A stretch of 64,000 bases of DNA from CAZCAC01 sp964496575 (GTDB lineage: Bacteria; Planctomycetota; UBA1135; GCA-002686595). Below, in pieces: positions 17,438-26,954 of the stretch; position 1 is the stretch's first letter; every line of letters begins with the position of its first letter. The notes beneath the pieces are model-generated. The model made no database searches, was not told the DNA's origin, and saw only the letters and a list, made by a program, of their open reading frames with translations. The stretch is taken from contig CAZCAC010000025.1 in assembly GCA_964496575.1 (NCBI GenBank), positions 18,777 to 82,776 of the forward strand. Reading direction: 5' to 3'. A program made the position numbers and the translations under genes.

Positions 17438-19246
17438 CTACAAGATCTGCACGTACTGCCCCCCCGAGTCCCCGGCCAACCAGCGCAACAGCTGCGACTC
17501 CCGCCCGATCGCGATGCCGTGGATCTTCACCTTGCGCAGCCGCGTCAGCTCCCCGATCCTCCTCCGAATCTCCCCCGGCTCCTGCACCGCCCCCGCCGTC
17601 GGGTCGCCGTCGGTGAGCAGGTAGATCGCCTCGACGCTGCGATCCTCCAGCGCGCGGCGCAGCGCGTCGTAGATCGCCGTCGCGCCCGCGGAGGTCCAGC
17701 TCCCGATCACCTCGGTGGCCTCCACACGCGTTCGGTCGCCCAGCTGGACCAGCTTCGGCCGGAAGCTCGAGACGTCGCTGGAGAAGACGATGATGTTGAA
17801 GAACACGCCGTCGAGCAGCTGACGCAGCGCGCGGTTGAGCTCCTCCTTGGCCACCGACAGCCGGGTCCGTGTCTTCTCTGTCGCGCGGGAGAAGCGGCCC
17901 CCGGCCGGATCGGCCATCGACCCGGAAGTGTCGAGCACGAAGCACACGCGCTCGCTCTCGATCGCCAGGCCGTAGAACGTGGCGGTGCGGAACTCACCCG
18001 CGGCGTTGCGTCGCTTCTGCCGCTCTTGCTCCAGGGCGATCGCTTCCTCCCCGGTGGGCAGCTGGAAAGTGGCCGCTTCCGCGTCGAACCAGCTCCTCCA
18101 GCGCTGCGCCGAGCTGCCGTGATCGAGACCGGTCAGGAGCCGCAGGGTGCGGGCGATCTCCGCCGCGAGCAGTCCCTTCGAGCGTGAGAGACCGCTGATC
18201 AGCGGCGGGATCGAACGGTGCTGTCGCCGGGCACCGATCCGCTCGAGTGCGATCCGCTGCACCTGCCGATCGGGGTCGAGCATCATCCGGTGCAGGAGCG
18301 TCAGGGCGTCGTGCGTGGGCAATCGACCGAGCGCGTGCGCCGCGCCGCGCCGCACCTCGGGCGCCTGACTGAGGGTGAAGCCGTACAGCTCCTCGATCCA
18401 GCGCGGATCCCCCTCGCGCTGCTCGGCCAGGACCAGGATCGCGTCGACGACGAACTCCGGGCTGCCCTTCCGGGCCACCGCGCGCAGGCGCTCCATCGTC
18501 GCGCCCTCCTGCTGGCGGCCGAGGATCTCCAGGGCGCGCAGGCGCACCGCGTCCGACGCGTCCTCCAGTCGCTGTTCGATCGCCGCTTCCACGACCCGGC
18601 CCTCGCGCCCGTCGAGCACGTCGAGCAGGAGGAGCTTGTGCTTCTCCCCGGTCTCCGGCTCGCGCAGCTTGCGGACCAGGTAGAGCTCGGCGGGCCTCGA
18701 GGTGAAGCAGCGCAGCGCCCCCAGGATCACGTTCCGGTCGCTCCCGAGGAGGCTCCCGTTCTCGAAGACCAGCTCGCAGGAAGGGCGGTCTCCCCTGGCG
18801 ATCAGCTCCGGCAGCAGCGGCATCAGGGCGGTCTCGCGGCACTCCCTCGTCGCGTGGTCGCGGAGGATGCGCAGGAGGCGGTTCTCGTAGCGTCGCCAGA
18901 AGTAGGTCAGCGCCCGGGTGGCGGCGATCTGGTGCGAGGCCTCCTGCGCCTGGAAGGCGCGCCGGGAGAGCCAGTCGACGACCTGCACCTCCGCGGCCGA
19001 GCGCCGGAACAGCGCGGTCGCGCCGTACGCCGCCTCCGTGGAGCTCCGGTCGGAGACCTCGTCCAGCGCGAGCTTCAGCGTCTCGAACGCCGCGAAGCTC
19101 GCCGGCTCGGCGATCGCGTAGAACACCTTGGAGGGGGTCGAGTCCCCCAGGGCGCGGACGCGCAGCAGATTGTCGTCGCCGCCCTCCTGCCCCGGGGGGA
19201 CGAGAAGCGACAGCGCGACGAGGCAGAGGTTCGGGAGGACGGGCAC
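17438..19246 (-). CDS. Exported HEAT-repeat/von Willebrand A domain protein
   Basis: A 602-aa protein with an N-terminal signal-like segment (LCLVALSLLV). It carries a long alpha-helical HEAT array (about 40-385), then the tail QRWRSWFDAEAATF and a VWA domain (about 434-600). The VWA metal site is complete: D-x-S-x-S (FVLDTSGSM, D439), a Thr in SAGATAIYDAL and the Asp in LLTDGDPT. It should bind a divalent cation and a protein ligand outside the cytoplasm. It is a clear paralogue of the product of 55787-57676. It converges with the zinc-ribbon/HEAT gene, 65 bp apart. Confidence 0.78.
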   Translation of the reverse strand: MPVLPNLCLVALSLLVPPGQEGGDDNLLRVRALGDSTPSKVFYAIAEPASFAAFETLKLALDEVSDRSSTEAAYGATALFRRSAAEVQVVDWLSRRAFQAQEASHQIAATRALTYFWRRYENRLLRILRDHATRECRETALMPLLPELIARGDRPSCELVFENGSLLGSDRNVILGALRCFTSRPAELYLVRKLREPETGEKHKLLLLDVLDGREGRVVEAAIEQRLEDASDAVRLRALEILGRQQEGATMERLRAVARKGSPEFVVDAILVLAEQREGDPRWIEELYGFTLSQAPEVRRGAAHALGRLPTHDALTLLHRMMLDPDRQVQRIALERIGARRQHRSIPPLISGLSRSKGLLAAEIARTLRLLTGLDHGSSAQRWRSWFDAEAATFQLPTGEEAIALEQERQKRRNAAGEFRTATFYGLAIESERVCFVLDTSGSMADPAGGRFSRATEKTRTRLSVAKEELNRALRQLLDGVFFNIIVFSSDVSSFRPKLVQLGDRTRVEATEVIGSWTSAGATAIYDALRRALEDRSVEAIYLLTDGDPTAGAVQEPGEIRRRIGELTRLRKVKIHGIAIGRESQLLRWLAGDSGGQYVQIL

Positions 19247-19367
19247 GTCTGGATCGTAGCGTTCGCTCGGCCGGAGCGCGCGAGGTTCCCCGCGCTCCGC
19301 GAAGCCCTAGCGGAATGGGGCCGGGCGGATACCGTCCACGACGGGATTCCGTCTCGCCGGCGTCGGC

Positions 19368-20984
19368 TCAGGGCAACCCGAGCTCGTCCCAGCCCTCGTA
19401 CGCCTCCGCGAGCGAATCGGTCCCGCGCCAGACCCCGAGGTAGCCGGGAGGGAGGTGTTCCCCGTCGCCGCGGATCTCGATCAGGAGGGGGGTGCTGCAC
19501 TCGTAGAGGGCGCGCTCGTCCTCCGTCTCCCCGACGGCTCGCCTCATCCGGTTGCCGACGATCTGGCGGGCACCTCGCTCCCCGGCCCGGCCGTCGATGA
19601 AGACCGCGTCGTAGTAGGTGGGCTTGCGCGGGGCGAAGAACGCCCGCGGCACCCGCTTGTCGTGCCCGGCGCTGCGGAACTCGGTGACGGGCAGACCCGC
19701 GACTTCCCGATCGATCAGTCCGTTGCGGTCGTGGATGGTCAAACCCGAGTAGTAGCCGATCGCGCCGATCGCGCCGAAGGTCAGGCTGTCCCCCGGGCTG
19801 GCGATCTCGCCCAGGGCGCGCCCGGTCCGGAGGAACTGCTGCTGGTTCTGCTCACTCAGGTCGAAGCGCTTCAGCTCGGTGGTGAACCCCGACTTGAAGG
19901 CGCGGAAGTCGCACGCCACTCGTACCCCATGGGGGACCAGGTGGTAGTCGAACGCGGGAAGGAGGGAGAGGGCTGCCGCCGCCACGCCGAGCCCCGCGGC
20001 GACCGGGCGAGGCATCGTGTGGAGCGCCCCCGCCAGCAGGAGGGCGAGGAACGGCGTGAAGGGCGCGAGGAATCGGAAGAAGGCCATCCAGTCCCCGCCC
20101 ACGACCACGCACCAGAGGAGTCCAGCGAAGAGGACCACCAGCGCCGAGAGACCGACCCGCTGGCGCCCGCCGCGCAGGCCGAGGGGGGTGAGCAGGACGA
20201 TCAGCGCCGGCGAGAGCAGGACCAGGAAGTAGCTGGTCACGCACTTCGCGCCGCGCAGCAGGACCTCGCCGGTCACCGCGCTCTTCGCCCGCACCGTGTT
20301 GGGCAGGAGCTCGTGGAAGTAGAGGTAGCGCACGAGGAGCAGGAGCCCCAGCGCCACCACGATCGGCAAGAGGTACCCCTTGAGGCGCCTCACTCGCGCG
20401 CCCCGATCGGGAATGGCGAGCCAGGTGGCGACGAGGAGGCCCAGGGCCCAGAGGAAGCCCTCCGGTCGCAGCGCGGTCAGCGTCACCGCGAAGAGGGCCG
20501 CGCGCCGGGGACGGAAGCCCTCGGGGCGGACCAGCTCGGTCCAGGTGAGGAAGAGCGCCAGGGTGAAGGCGGCGGTCTCCAGCCCGCTGGTGGTCCAGAC
20601 CGCGAAGGGGGGAAAGGTGGCCAGGAACAGCACCCCGCCGAAGGTGGCCAGCGGCGAGAGGCCCAGGACCCGCGCCGCGAAGCGGTGGAACACGAGGATG
20701 AGCGCGACGCTGCAGAGCACCCCGAGGCCGACCGACGAGCTTTCCGGCGGGATCCCGAGGACGTCCGCCGCGGCGAGCAGCGCCACCCAGAGGGGATTGC
20801 TGAACCCCTCGACCGGGTCGCCGCCCAGGTTGTAGCGCAGACCGAGGCCCTCCGCCCAGTTGTGCGCGTAGCGGAAGGAGATGTACGCGTCGTCGATCAG
20901 GTGGTGGAAGCGGTGGACCAGCCACCCGAACGGCAGCAGGACCACGATCCACGCGTACGACAGCCATTTCGCGCGATCACTCAT
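19368..20984 (-). CDS. Polytopic membrane protein, GT-C glycosyltransferase-like
   Basis: A 538-aa membrane protein with about ten helices. The first periplasmic loop has the acidic motif HLIDDAYISFRYAHNWAEG, followed by GFSNPLWVALLA, as in GT-C enzymes that use polyprenyl-linked sugars. The C-terminal 170 residues are soluble and contain LTFGAIGAIGYYSGL and a DRNGLID segment of a type common in these planctomycetal proteins. It is related in layout to 8853-10433. It is divergent from the RNA methyltransferase gene, about 58 bp apart. Substrates are unknown. Confidence 0.7.
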   Translation of the reverse strand: MSDRAKWLSYAWIVVLLPFGWLVHRFHHLIDDAYISFRYAHNWAEGLGLRYNLGGDPVEGFSNPLWVALLAAADVLGIPPESSSVGLGVLCSVALILVFHRFAARVLGLSPLATFGGVLFLATFPPFAVWTTSGLETAAFTLALFLTWTELVRPEGFRPRRAALFAVTLTALRPEGFLWALGLLVATWLAIPDRGARVRRLKGYLLPIVVALGLLLLVRYLYFHELLPNTVRAKSAVTGEVLLRGAKCVTSYFLVLLSPALIVLLTPLGLRGGRQRVGLSALVVLFAGLLWCVVVGGDWMAFFRFLAPFTPFLALLLAGALHTMPRPVAAGLGVAAAALSLLPAFDYHLVPHGVRVACDFRAFKSGFTTELKRFDLSEQNQQQFLRTGRALGEIASPGDSLTFGAIGAIGYYSGLTIHDRNGLIDREVAGLPVTEFRSAGHDKRVPRAFFAPRKPTYYDAVFIDGRAGERGARQIVGNRMRRAVGETEDERALYECSTPLLIEIRGDGEHLPPGYLGVWRGTDSLAEAYEGWDELGLP

Positions 20985-21042
20985 CCGCGCGAGGGTACCG
21001 GCGCCCGGGAGGGGCCGCTACACTCCGCCGCCCACAAAGCCC

Positions 21043-22479
21043 ATGCCGCCCTCCGATCCGACCCCTTCCCCCGCCCGCAAGCCGCGCCGCGGCGACCTGC
21101 TCGAGGCCTCGATCGGCTCCTACGATCGCCGGGGCTTCTCGCTGGGGCGGAGCGGGGAGTACCAGGTGCGAATGCGCGGCGCCGTGCCCGGCGATCGCTG
21201 GCGGATCGACGTCGGCAAGCGGCGGCGGAACCGCATCGAGGCGCGCGGCGTCCTGCTGCTCGAGCCGGGGCCCCATCGGGTCCCCGCGCGTTGCGCGCAC
21301 AGCGAGCATTGCGGTGGGTGCTCCTTCCAGGAGTGCGACTACGAGGAGCAGCTGCGGCAGAAGCGAGCTCTGGTGCGAGAGGCGCTCGGCGCGGTGGACG
21401 TCGACCCGGTGCTCGGCTGCGAGCAGCCGTGGGCCTACCGCAACAAGATGGAGTACACGTTCGGCAACCGGCGCTGGATCGAGCCCGGCGAGCCCGAGGG
21501 GGTCTCGACCGACTTCGCCCTCGGGCTCCACGCGCCCGGCCGTTTCGACAAGGTACTCGACCTCTCCGAGTGCCGGATCGTCTTCGAGGAGGGCGAGCGG
21601 ATCCTCGGCCAGGTGCGCGAGCTGGTGCGCGAGCACGGCCTCGAACCGTGGGACGTACGCGAGCATCGCGGGTTCCTCCGGCACCTGGTCCTGCGCGCGG
21701 GAGTGCAGCGCGGCGAGGTGATGGTCAACGTGGTCACGTCCTCCGAGTCGCGCGAGCTCTTCGACCCCTTCGCCGAAGCGCTGCTCGCGCGGAACGGCGC
21801 GATCACCACCCTGGTGCAGACGATCCATTCCGGCCCCGCGTCGGTCTCCTACGGGGAGGCGGAACGGGTCGTGTTCGGTCCCGGCTGGATCACCGAGGAG
21901 CTCGGCGGCTGCAGCTTCCGCATCTCCGCGCGCTCCTTCTTCCAGGTGAACACCCTCCAGGCGGAGCGGCTCTTCGAGATCGTCGTCGAGGAGGCGGCAC
22001 CCCGCGGCGAGGAGAGCGAGACGGTCCTCTACGACCTCTACTCCGGCGCCGGCACGATCGCGCTCCTCTGCGCGCCGCGCGTCCGCGAGGTGCTCGCCTT
22101 CGAGCAGGTGCCCGAGGCGGTGGAGGACGCCCGGCGCAACGCGGAACGTAACGGCATCCAGGGGATCCGCTTCCTGGAGGGGGACGTGCTCCACCTCCTC
22201 GATCGGGCGATCGAGGAGGGTTCGGCGCTGCCGCGTCCCGACGTCTGCGTCGTCGACCCGCCCCGGGCCGGCCTGCATCCGAAGGTCCCGGGAAAGCTGC
22301 TCGCCCTCTCGCCGCGCCGAATCGTCTACGTCTCCTGCAACGTCACCGCCGCGGCGGGCGACCTGCAGGTGCTGGGCGAGGGGGGGTATCGCGTCGAGCG
22401 GGCGCGCCCCGTGGACATCTTTCCGCACACCCCGCACGTCGAGTGCGTGCTGACCCTGGTGCGGGGCGATACAGTCTAG
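21043..22479 (+). CDS. 23S rRNA (uracil-5-)-methyltransferase, RlmD/RumA type
   Basis: A SAM-dependent m5U RNA methyltransferase of 478 aa. Residues 15-75 form a TRAM RNA-binding domain. The [4Fe-4S] cysteines are C84-x5-C90-x2-C93 (CAHSEHCGGC) plus a later Cys in DLSECRIVF. The SAM fold shows DLYSGAGTIAL and DPPRAGL, and the catalytic Cys lies in YVSCN. The protein ends HVECVLTLVR, as is usual for the family. The start ATG at 21043 follows a purine-poor leader with no obvious ribosome site. RlmD versus RlmC or TrmA-like specificity cannot be fixed here. It is 3 nt upstream of the algH gene, so an operon is likely. Confidence 0.87.
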   Translation: MPPSDPTPSPARKPRRGDLLEASIGSYDRRGFSLGRSGEYQVRMRGAVPGDRWRIDVGKRRRNRIEARGVLLLEPGPHRVPARCAHSEHCGGCSFQECDYEEQLRQKRALVREALGAVDVDPVLGCEQPWAYRNKMEYTFGNRRWIEPGEPEGVSTDFALGLHAPGRFDKVLDLSECRIVFEEGERILGQVRELVREHGLEPWDVREHRGFLRHLVLRAGVQRGEVMVNVVTSSESRELFDPFAEALLARNGAITTLVQTIHSGPASVSYGEAERVVFGPGWITEELGGCSFRISARSFFQVNTLQAERLFEIVVEEAAPRGEESETVLYDLYSGAGTIALLCAPRVREVLAFEQVPEAVEDARRNAERNGIQGIRFLEGDVLHLLDRAIEEGSALPRPDVCVVDPPRAGLHPKVPGKLLALSPRRIVYVSCNVTAAAGDLQVLGEGGYRVERARPVDIFPHTPHVECVLTLVRGDTV

Positions 22480-22482
22480 GCG

Positions 22483-23058
22483 ATGAGCGAGACGCTGAGA
22501 GTCGCCGGCGGGACGCTGCTCGCCTCCGCCCCGAGCCTGCGGGACCCGAACTTCATGCACACCGTCTCGGTGATCTGCGAGCACAGCGAGGCGGGCGCCT
22601 ACGGGCTGGTGATCAACAAGCAGTCCACGCTGACCGTCGATCGGCTCTTGATCGACCACCCGCTCTTCCGCGAGCTGCCGATCCCGGTGTGGTGGGGGGG
22701 GCCGGTGGGGACCAACGCCCTGCAGATCCTCCACCGTGTTCCGGGCGACCTGCCCGGCGGGCACGAGATCGGCGGGGGGCTCTTCATCGGCGGCGACCTC
22801 GACGACTTCGCCGGCTACGTCGAGCGGACTCCTCCGGCGGAGCTCACCTATCGCGCCCGCTTCCTGCTGGGCTACGCGGGGTGGGGTGAGGGGCAGCTGG
22901 AGATGGAGCTGCGCACCGGGTCCTGGGTGCCGCTGGCGCTGAACACCGACCTCGCCTTCCGCGACGATCAGGAAGCGACCTGGCAGGAGGCGGTGCGCAG
23001 CCTCGGCACCGATGGGGGTGAGCTGGCGGATCTACCGCCGGATATTCGCTGGAACTAG
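22483..23058 (+). CDS. AlgH/YqgE family protein (DUF179)
   Basis: A 191-aa soluble protein of the AlgH/YqgE family. The opening GTLLASAPSLRDPNFMHTV and the GLVINKQSTLTVDRLL segment are diagnostic, followed by WWGGPVGTNALQILH and FLLGYAGWGEGQLEMEL. AlgH was linked genetically to alginate regulation in Pseudomonas, but its molecular function is unclear. The start ATG lies 3 nt after the methyltransferase stop, indicating one transcription unit. Confidence 0.88.
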   Translation: MSETLRVAGGTLLASAPSLRDPNFMHTVSVICEHSEAGAYGLVINKQSTLTVDRLLIDHPLFRELPIPVWWGGPVGTNALQILHRVPGDLPGGHEIGGGLFIGGDLDDFAGYVERTPPAELTYRARFLLGYAGWGEGQLEMELRTGSWVPLALNTDLAFRDDQEATWQEAVRSLGTDGGELADLPPDIRWN

Positions 23059-23100
23059 GATGGGTTCTGGCCGGTCGTCGCACCTCCGCCCGATACCGAC

Positions 23101-23787
23101 CTACGCGACCGGCTCGCGGTTGCCGTTGCTCTTGCTCTTGACCCGTGCCTCACCCGGCAGAACCTCACGGTAGGTCTCGGCACGCGGGATGAGGTCGTCG
23201 AACTCCTCGGGCGCGGTGCTCTTCGGGTGGGCGCCGGCGAGCTCGAGCACCCGCTGCACCAGGCGGATCCGCTCCTGCATCGGGAGGGACTGCACCGGGA
23301 TGTAGGGCACGTCGAACATCTCCAGCATGATCTTCACCATGCCGTCGATGCGCAGCACCTCCTCCCACTCGACCCCGGCGCGGACGCCGTCCTCGGCGAG
23401 CAGCGCCTGGTGCGGGCGGAGGAAGAAGACGAGCCCCTTCCGGACCCGACCCATGTAGGTCTGCAGGCGCGAATCGCGGGCCACCCCGGCCATGATCGTC
23501 GAGTGCTGGGCGGCGTAGGCCAGGTTGCAGAAGGCGCGATCGGAGACGAAGCTCCCCTGCTGGGCCTCCTCGGCCTCGATCTGCCGCTGGAACACCTCCG
23601 CCTGGTAGCGGTCGACCAGCGCGACGTCGGTGCGCAGCGAGTCGAGCTGCGCCTCCATCTCCGCCAGCACCCCGCGAGCCACCTCGGAGATCATCGGCAT
23701 GCCGTAGGTGTCGCGGATCCAGCGCGCCAGGGTGGTCTTGCCGGTGGAGTGGGCGCCGACGAGGTAGACGTGAAGCGGGTTCTTCAT
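23101..23787 (-). CDS. NadR/Ttd14-like P-loop ATPase
   Basis: A 228-aa cytoplasmic P-loop protein. The Walker A motif VGAHSTGKTTLARW is at residues 10-23, and a Walker-B-like VSDRAFCNLAYA lies near residue 80. The layout matches the AAA_28 family that includes the ribosylnicotinamide-kinase domain of NadR and related kinases. There is no nucleotidylyltransferase or HTH domain, so it is not full-length NadR. A nucleoside or small-molecule kinase role is a guess. The C-terminal 35 residues are charged and probably flexible. Confidence 0.7.
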   Translation of the reverse strand: MKNPLHVYLVGAHSTGKTTLARWIRDTYGMPMISEVARGVLAEMEAQLDSLRTDVALVDRYQAEVFQRQIEAEEAQQGSFVSDRAFCNLAYAAQHSTIMAGVARDSRLQTYMGRVRKGLVFFLRPHQALLAEDGVRAGVEWEEVLRIDGMVKIMLEMFDVPYIPVQSLPMQERIRLVQRVLELAGAHPKSTAPEEFDDLIPRAETYREVLPGEARVKSKSNGNREPVA

Positions 23788-24010
23788 GGCGGGGAGCGTG
23801 GTGGGCCGGGGGCAGAATCGCCGCCCGACACTCTAACTGATGTGTATGTAGATTTCATCACCCCCCAGGTATTGTGGTCCGAGCCCCGGCGCGGTTTCCC
23901 GGGAACGGGGCGAAAGGAACGCCCTCCGGCGACGCAGGAGGGGCGGCGATCCTTGACCCGCGGGGAGAAGAGGCGAGGATCCGCGGAGGCGGACGGACCG
24001 GAGCGAACAG

Positions 24011-26938
24011 ATGGCGGACGGAAACGACGTGGTGAACACGGACTCGGGCGACCCTCGACCTCGCGGAGGGTGCCTGAAGCGCTCCTGCGGCTGCGGGGCC
24101 TTCTTCCTCGGCGGGGTGGTGGTGCTGGTGGCCCTCGCTCCCCGGATCGCGGGCGGGCTGGTGGCCCGGGTCGTCGAGGCGGAGTTCGGGGAGCAGCAGG
24201 CGGGATCGCTCGAGATCCCCGGCACCGAGCTGCGCTGGACCAGCCGACAGCGGCTGGAGGGCGCGCGCCTCTTCGATCCGGAGGGGCGCGAGGTGGCCGA
24301 GCTCTCCCTCGAGCTGCCCTCGATCGCCGACCTCGTCGAGGCCTGGTCACGGACGCAGAACGGCGGGGTGGTCGACCTCGGCCACTACCAGGTGTCGCTG
24401 GAGGCGGACGTGGTCGTCGACGAACAGGGGCGCACCAACCTCGAGGCCGCGCTCGCGCCGAAGCAGCGCCACTTCGAGAGCGACGTGATCATCAACCGCC
24501 CGCGGCGCGAGGAGCCGAACGACCGCGAGACCGAGGACCTTCTGCGACGGATCGAGCTGGTCGTCGAGCTCGACTGCTCGCGGCTGACCTGGACCGACCC
24601 GCGGCTCGACGTGGAAGGGCAACAGGTCGCCCTGCACGACGTGCTCGGCGAGCTGCGGCTCGCCGAGGGAGGCACGATGACGCTCGAGGTCGCCGGGGAG
24701 CAGGAGTGCGAGACGCGCGGCCCCTTCTCCCTCGAGATGGGGATGGCCGGGTTCAGCGCCGCGCACGACCTCTTGCCGTCGACGTGGCAGCTGCAGCTCT
24801 CGGCCGCGAATCTCTCCGGCGCGCTGGTCGATCGCCTCTCCGATCTGGAGGGAGAGGTGGGCACGCTGCTCGGCGACACGTTCGCCGTCGAGGCGGCGAT
24901 GGTCGGCGCCTTCAAGGAGCCGCAGCGTGCGGACTTCGAGCTGCGCTCGGAAGCGCTACGCCTCGCCGCGGTGGGGGAGCTCTCGGGCGGGACCTTCGCC
25001 CTGGTCGACGAGTCGACGGTGATCGAGCTCGCCCCGCTCGTCGCCGCGGAGCGGGTCCGCTCCTGGAGCGAGGAGGTGCTCCCCGAGGGGATGTCGATCG
25101 AGGTCCCTCCGGAGGGGCTGCCGCTCGAGGTGCGTGAGCTCTCCTTCGCGATGCCCGTCGACAGCGAGGATCCGCTGCGCGAGGCGAAGCTCGGGATCTC
25201 CCTGGCGCTGGGCCCGTTCGGGGTGGGCGACCCCTTCCGTCAGGGGAGCGACGACGTGCTGTCCCTGGCGGGGCTGGAGCTCTCCCTGGGGCTCGTCCCC
25301 GGCGAGGCGCCGGTCGCGCGGCTCTCCACGGGGTTCGCCGATCGGCCGGGGAGCTCGCTGGTGCTCGACGTGCGCGGGGAGGGGCCGCTCTCCGCGGCCC
25401 GGCTCGAGGAGGGCGCCGAGCCGTACGCGCTCGACGTCGACGTCGAGGCGGTGGAGATCCCGATCGACCGCCTGCGTAGGCTGGCGGGTGCCGAGGACGC
25501 CTGGGAGGAGCTGTGGGGAGGGCGACTCGCGCTCCACGCCACCACCCGTGTGGCCGAGGGGCAGCCGGTTCCGCTGAGCCTCGAGCTGCACACCGACAAC
25601 GCCGACCTGCAGCTCGAGGGAGTCCTCGAGCCGGAGCGGCTGCAGCTCACCGGCGACGGCCTCACCGGAGAGCTGCGGGTGCCCAAGATGGTCTTCGCCG
25701 ACCTCCTGCGGGAGCGAATGCCGGAGAAGTACCTGCTCTCCTCCCGCAAGGCGGTCCTGCCGCTGGGGGTGAGGATAGAAGAGCTGGACGTCGACCTCGC
25801 CGCGCTGGAGAAGGACGAGTCGCTGCTCGGTTCGAGCCTCCGCGTCGACGTCGAGCTCGGTGCCATCGACTACACCGACGAGCTGCTGGCGAGCAAGGGA
25901 CAGCAGATCGCCCTCGAGAAGAGCACGCTGTACGCCGAGCTGTTTCCCGAGGGGCGCCTCTCCGCGAGGCTCCAGTCGACTCTCGACGACAAGGCGGGTG
26001 GATCCCTCCTGGTGCACCTCGAGAGCGCCCGTGGCGTCGACCTCCTGAGCAGCGGCGACCCGGAACAGCACCCGCTGGCGCTGCGCGCTCGCGCGATCGG
26101 CTTTCCCACGAAGGTCGTCGACCTGTACACCGATCAGGACGGGCTCCTCGTCGACGTGCTCGGCCCGCGCCTCGCCGTCACCGTGGAGAGCGCGGCGCTG
26201 ACTCCCTCCGGCGGACCGATCGCCGCGCACGCCTCCTCCGACCTCGGCACCTTCGAGTGGAACGGGGTCTACCGCGACGGCGTGCTCGAGAGCGGCGAGA
26301 CCGGTGAGCTCCAGGTCACTGCCTTGTTGAGTCCGCTCCTCGGCGAGCGGGTCGTCGGCCCGCTGGTTCCCCTGCTGGTGAACCTCCAGAAGGGGGACGA
26401 CGCGCCGGTCCTCCTGAAGGGGCGCGATCTCCGGTTGCCCCTCGACGGAGACCTCTCCGGCCTCGACGGCAAGCTGCGACTCGAGCTCGGCCAGGTCACC
26501 TGCTCCCTGCTCCCCGGGCTCGCCTCCGAGCTGCCCGGCTTCGCCTCGAAGGCGGTGCAGAACACGCTCATCCAGCCGATCGACCTCACCATCGAGAAGG
26601 GCGTCGTGCGCTACGACCGCTTGCCGGTACGGATCGACGGTCGGCCGGTGGTCTTCGCCGGCGGCTACGACCTCACGAGCGGCGCGCTCGATCTCTCCAC
26701 CGATCTGAAGCTCGGCGACATCGGCGGCGAGGTCGGGAGGGCCCTGCGCTCGGTGCGCAAGGCGCTCGGTGACGACTACGCCGTTCCGGTGCTCCTCGGT
26801 GGGACGGTGAAGAGCCCGCGCGTCTCCCTCGCCCCTGGCTTCCTGGAGCGCGCCGTGGAGGACGCCGGGCGCAAAGCTCTCGAGAACGAGCTGGAGAAGA
26901 ACATCAAGAAGGGGCTGAAGGACCTCCTCGGCGGGTAG
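24011..26938 (+). CDS. AsmA/DUF748-like envelope protein
   Basis: A 975-aa protein anchored by one N-terminal helix (about 33-53, FFLGGVVVLVALAPRIAGGL) and otherwise predicted periplasmic. The rest is repetitive beta-strand sequence of the AsmA/TamB-like type. The N-terminal part (GSLEIPGTELRWTSRQRL) and the C-terminal part (FASKAVQNTLIQPIDLTIE, then VVFAGGYDLTSGALDLSTD) fit AsmA-like C-termini. Such proteins are thought to form hydrophobic channels moving lipids between membranes. A Cys cluster (CLKRSCGCG) precedes the helix. The start ATG has GGAGCG upstream. It stands alone and converges with the next gene. Confidence 0.7.
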   Translation: MADGNDVVNTDSGDPRPRGGCLKRSCGCGAFFLGGVVVLVALAPRIAGGLVARVVEAEFGEQQAGSLEIPGTELRWTSRQRLEGARLFDPEGREVAELSLELPSIADLVEAWSRTQNGGVVDLGHYQVSLEADVVVDEQGRTNLEAALAPKQRHFESDVIINRPRREEPNDRETEDLLRRIELVVELDCSRLTWTDPRLDVEGQQVALHDVLGELRLAEGGTMTLEVAGEQECETRGPFSLEMGMAGFSAAHDLLPSTWQLQLSAANLSGALVDRLSDLEGEVGTLLGDTFAVEAAMVGAFKEPQRADFELRSEALRLAAVGELSGGTFALVDESTVIELAPLVAAERVRSWSEEVLPEGMSIEVPPEGLPLEVRELSFAMPVDSEDPLREAKLGISLALGPFGVGDPFRQGSDDVLSLAGLELSLGLVPGEAPVARLSTGFADRPGSSLVLDVRGEGPLSAARLEEGAEPYALDVDVEAVEIPIDRLRRLAGAEDAWEELWGGRLALHATTRVAEGQPVPLSLELHTDNADLQLEGVLEPERLQLTGDGLTGELRVPKMVFADLLRERMPEKYLLSSRKAVLPLGVRIEELDVDLAALEKDESLLGSSLRVDVELGAIDYTDELLASKGQQIALEKSTLYAELFPEGRLSARLQSTLDDKAGGSLLVHLESARGVDLLSSGDPEQHPLALRARAIGFPTKVVDLYTDQDGLLVDVLGPRLAVTVESAALTPSGGPIAAHASSDLGTFEWNGVYRDGVLESGETGELQVTALLSPLLGERVVGPLVPLLVNLQKGDDAPVLLKGRDLRLPLDGDLSGLDGKLRLELGQVTCSLLPGLASELPGFASKAVQNTLIQPIDLTIEKGVVRYDRLPVRIDGRPVVFAGGYDLTSGALDLSTDLKLGDIGGEVGRALRSVRKALGDDYAVPVLLGGTVKSPRVSLAPGFLERAVEDAGRKALENELEKNIKKGLKDLLGG

Positions 26939-26954
26939 TGCGGATCAAGGGTAC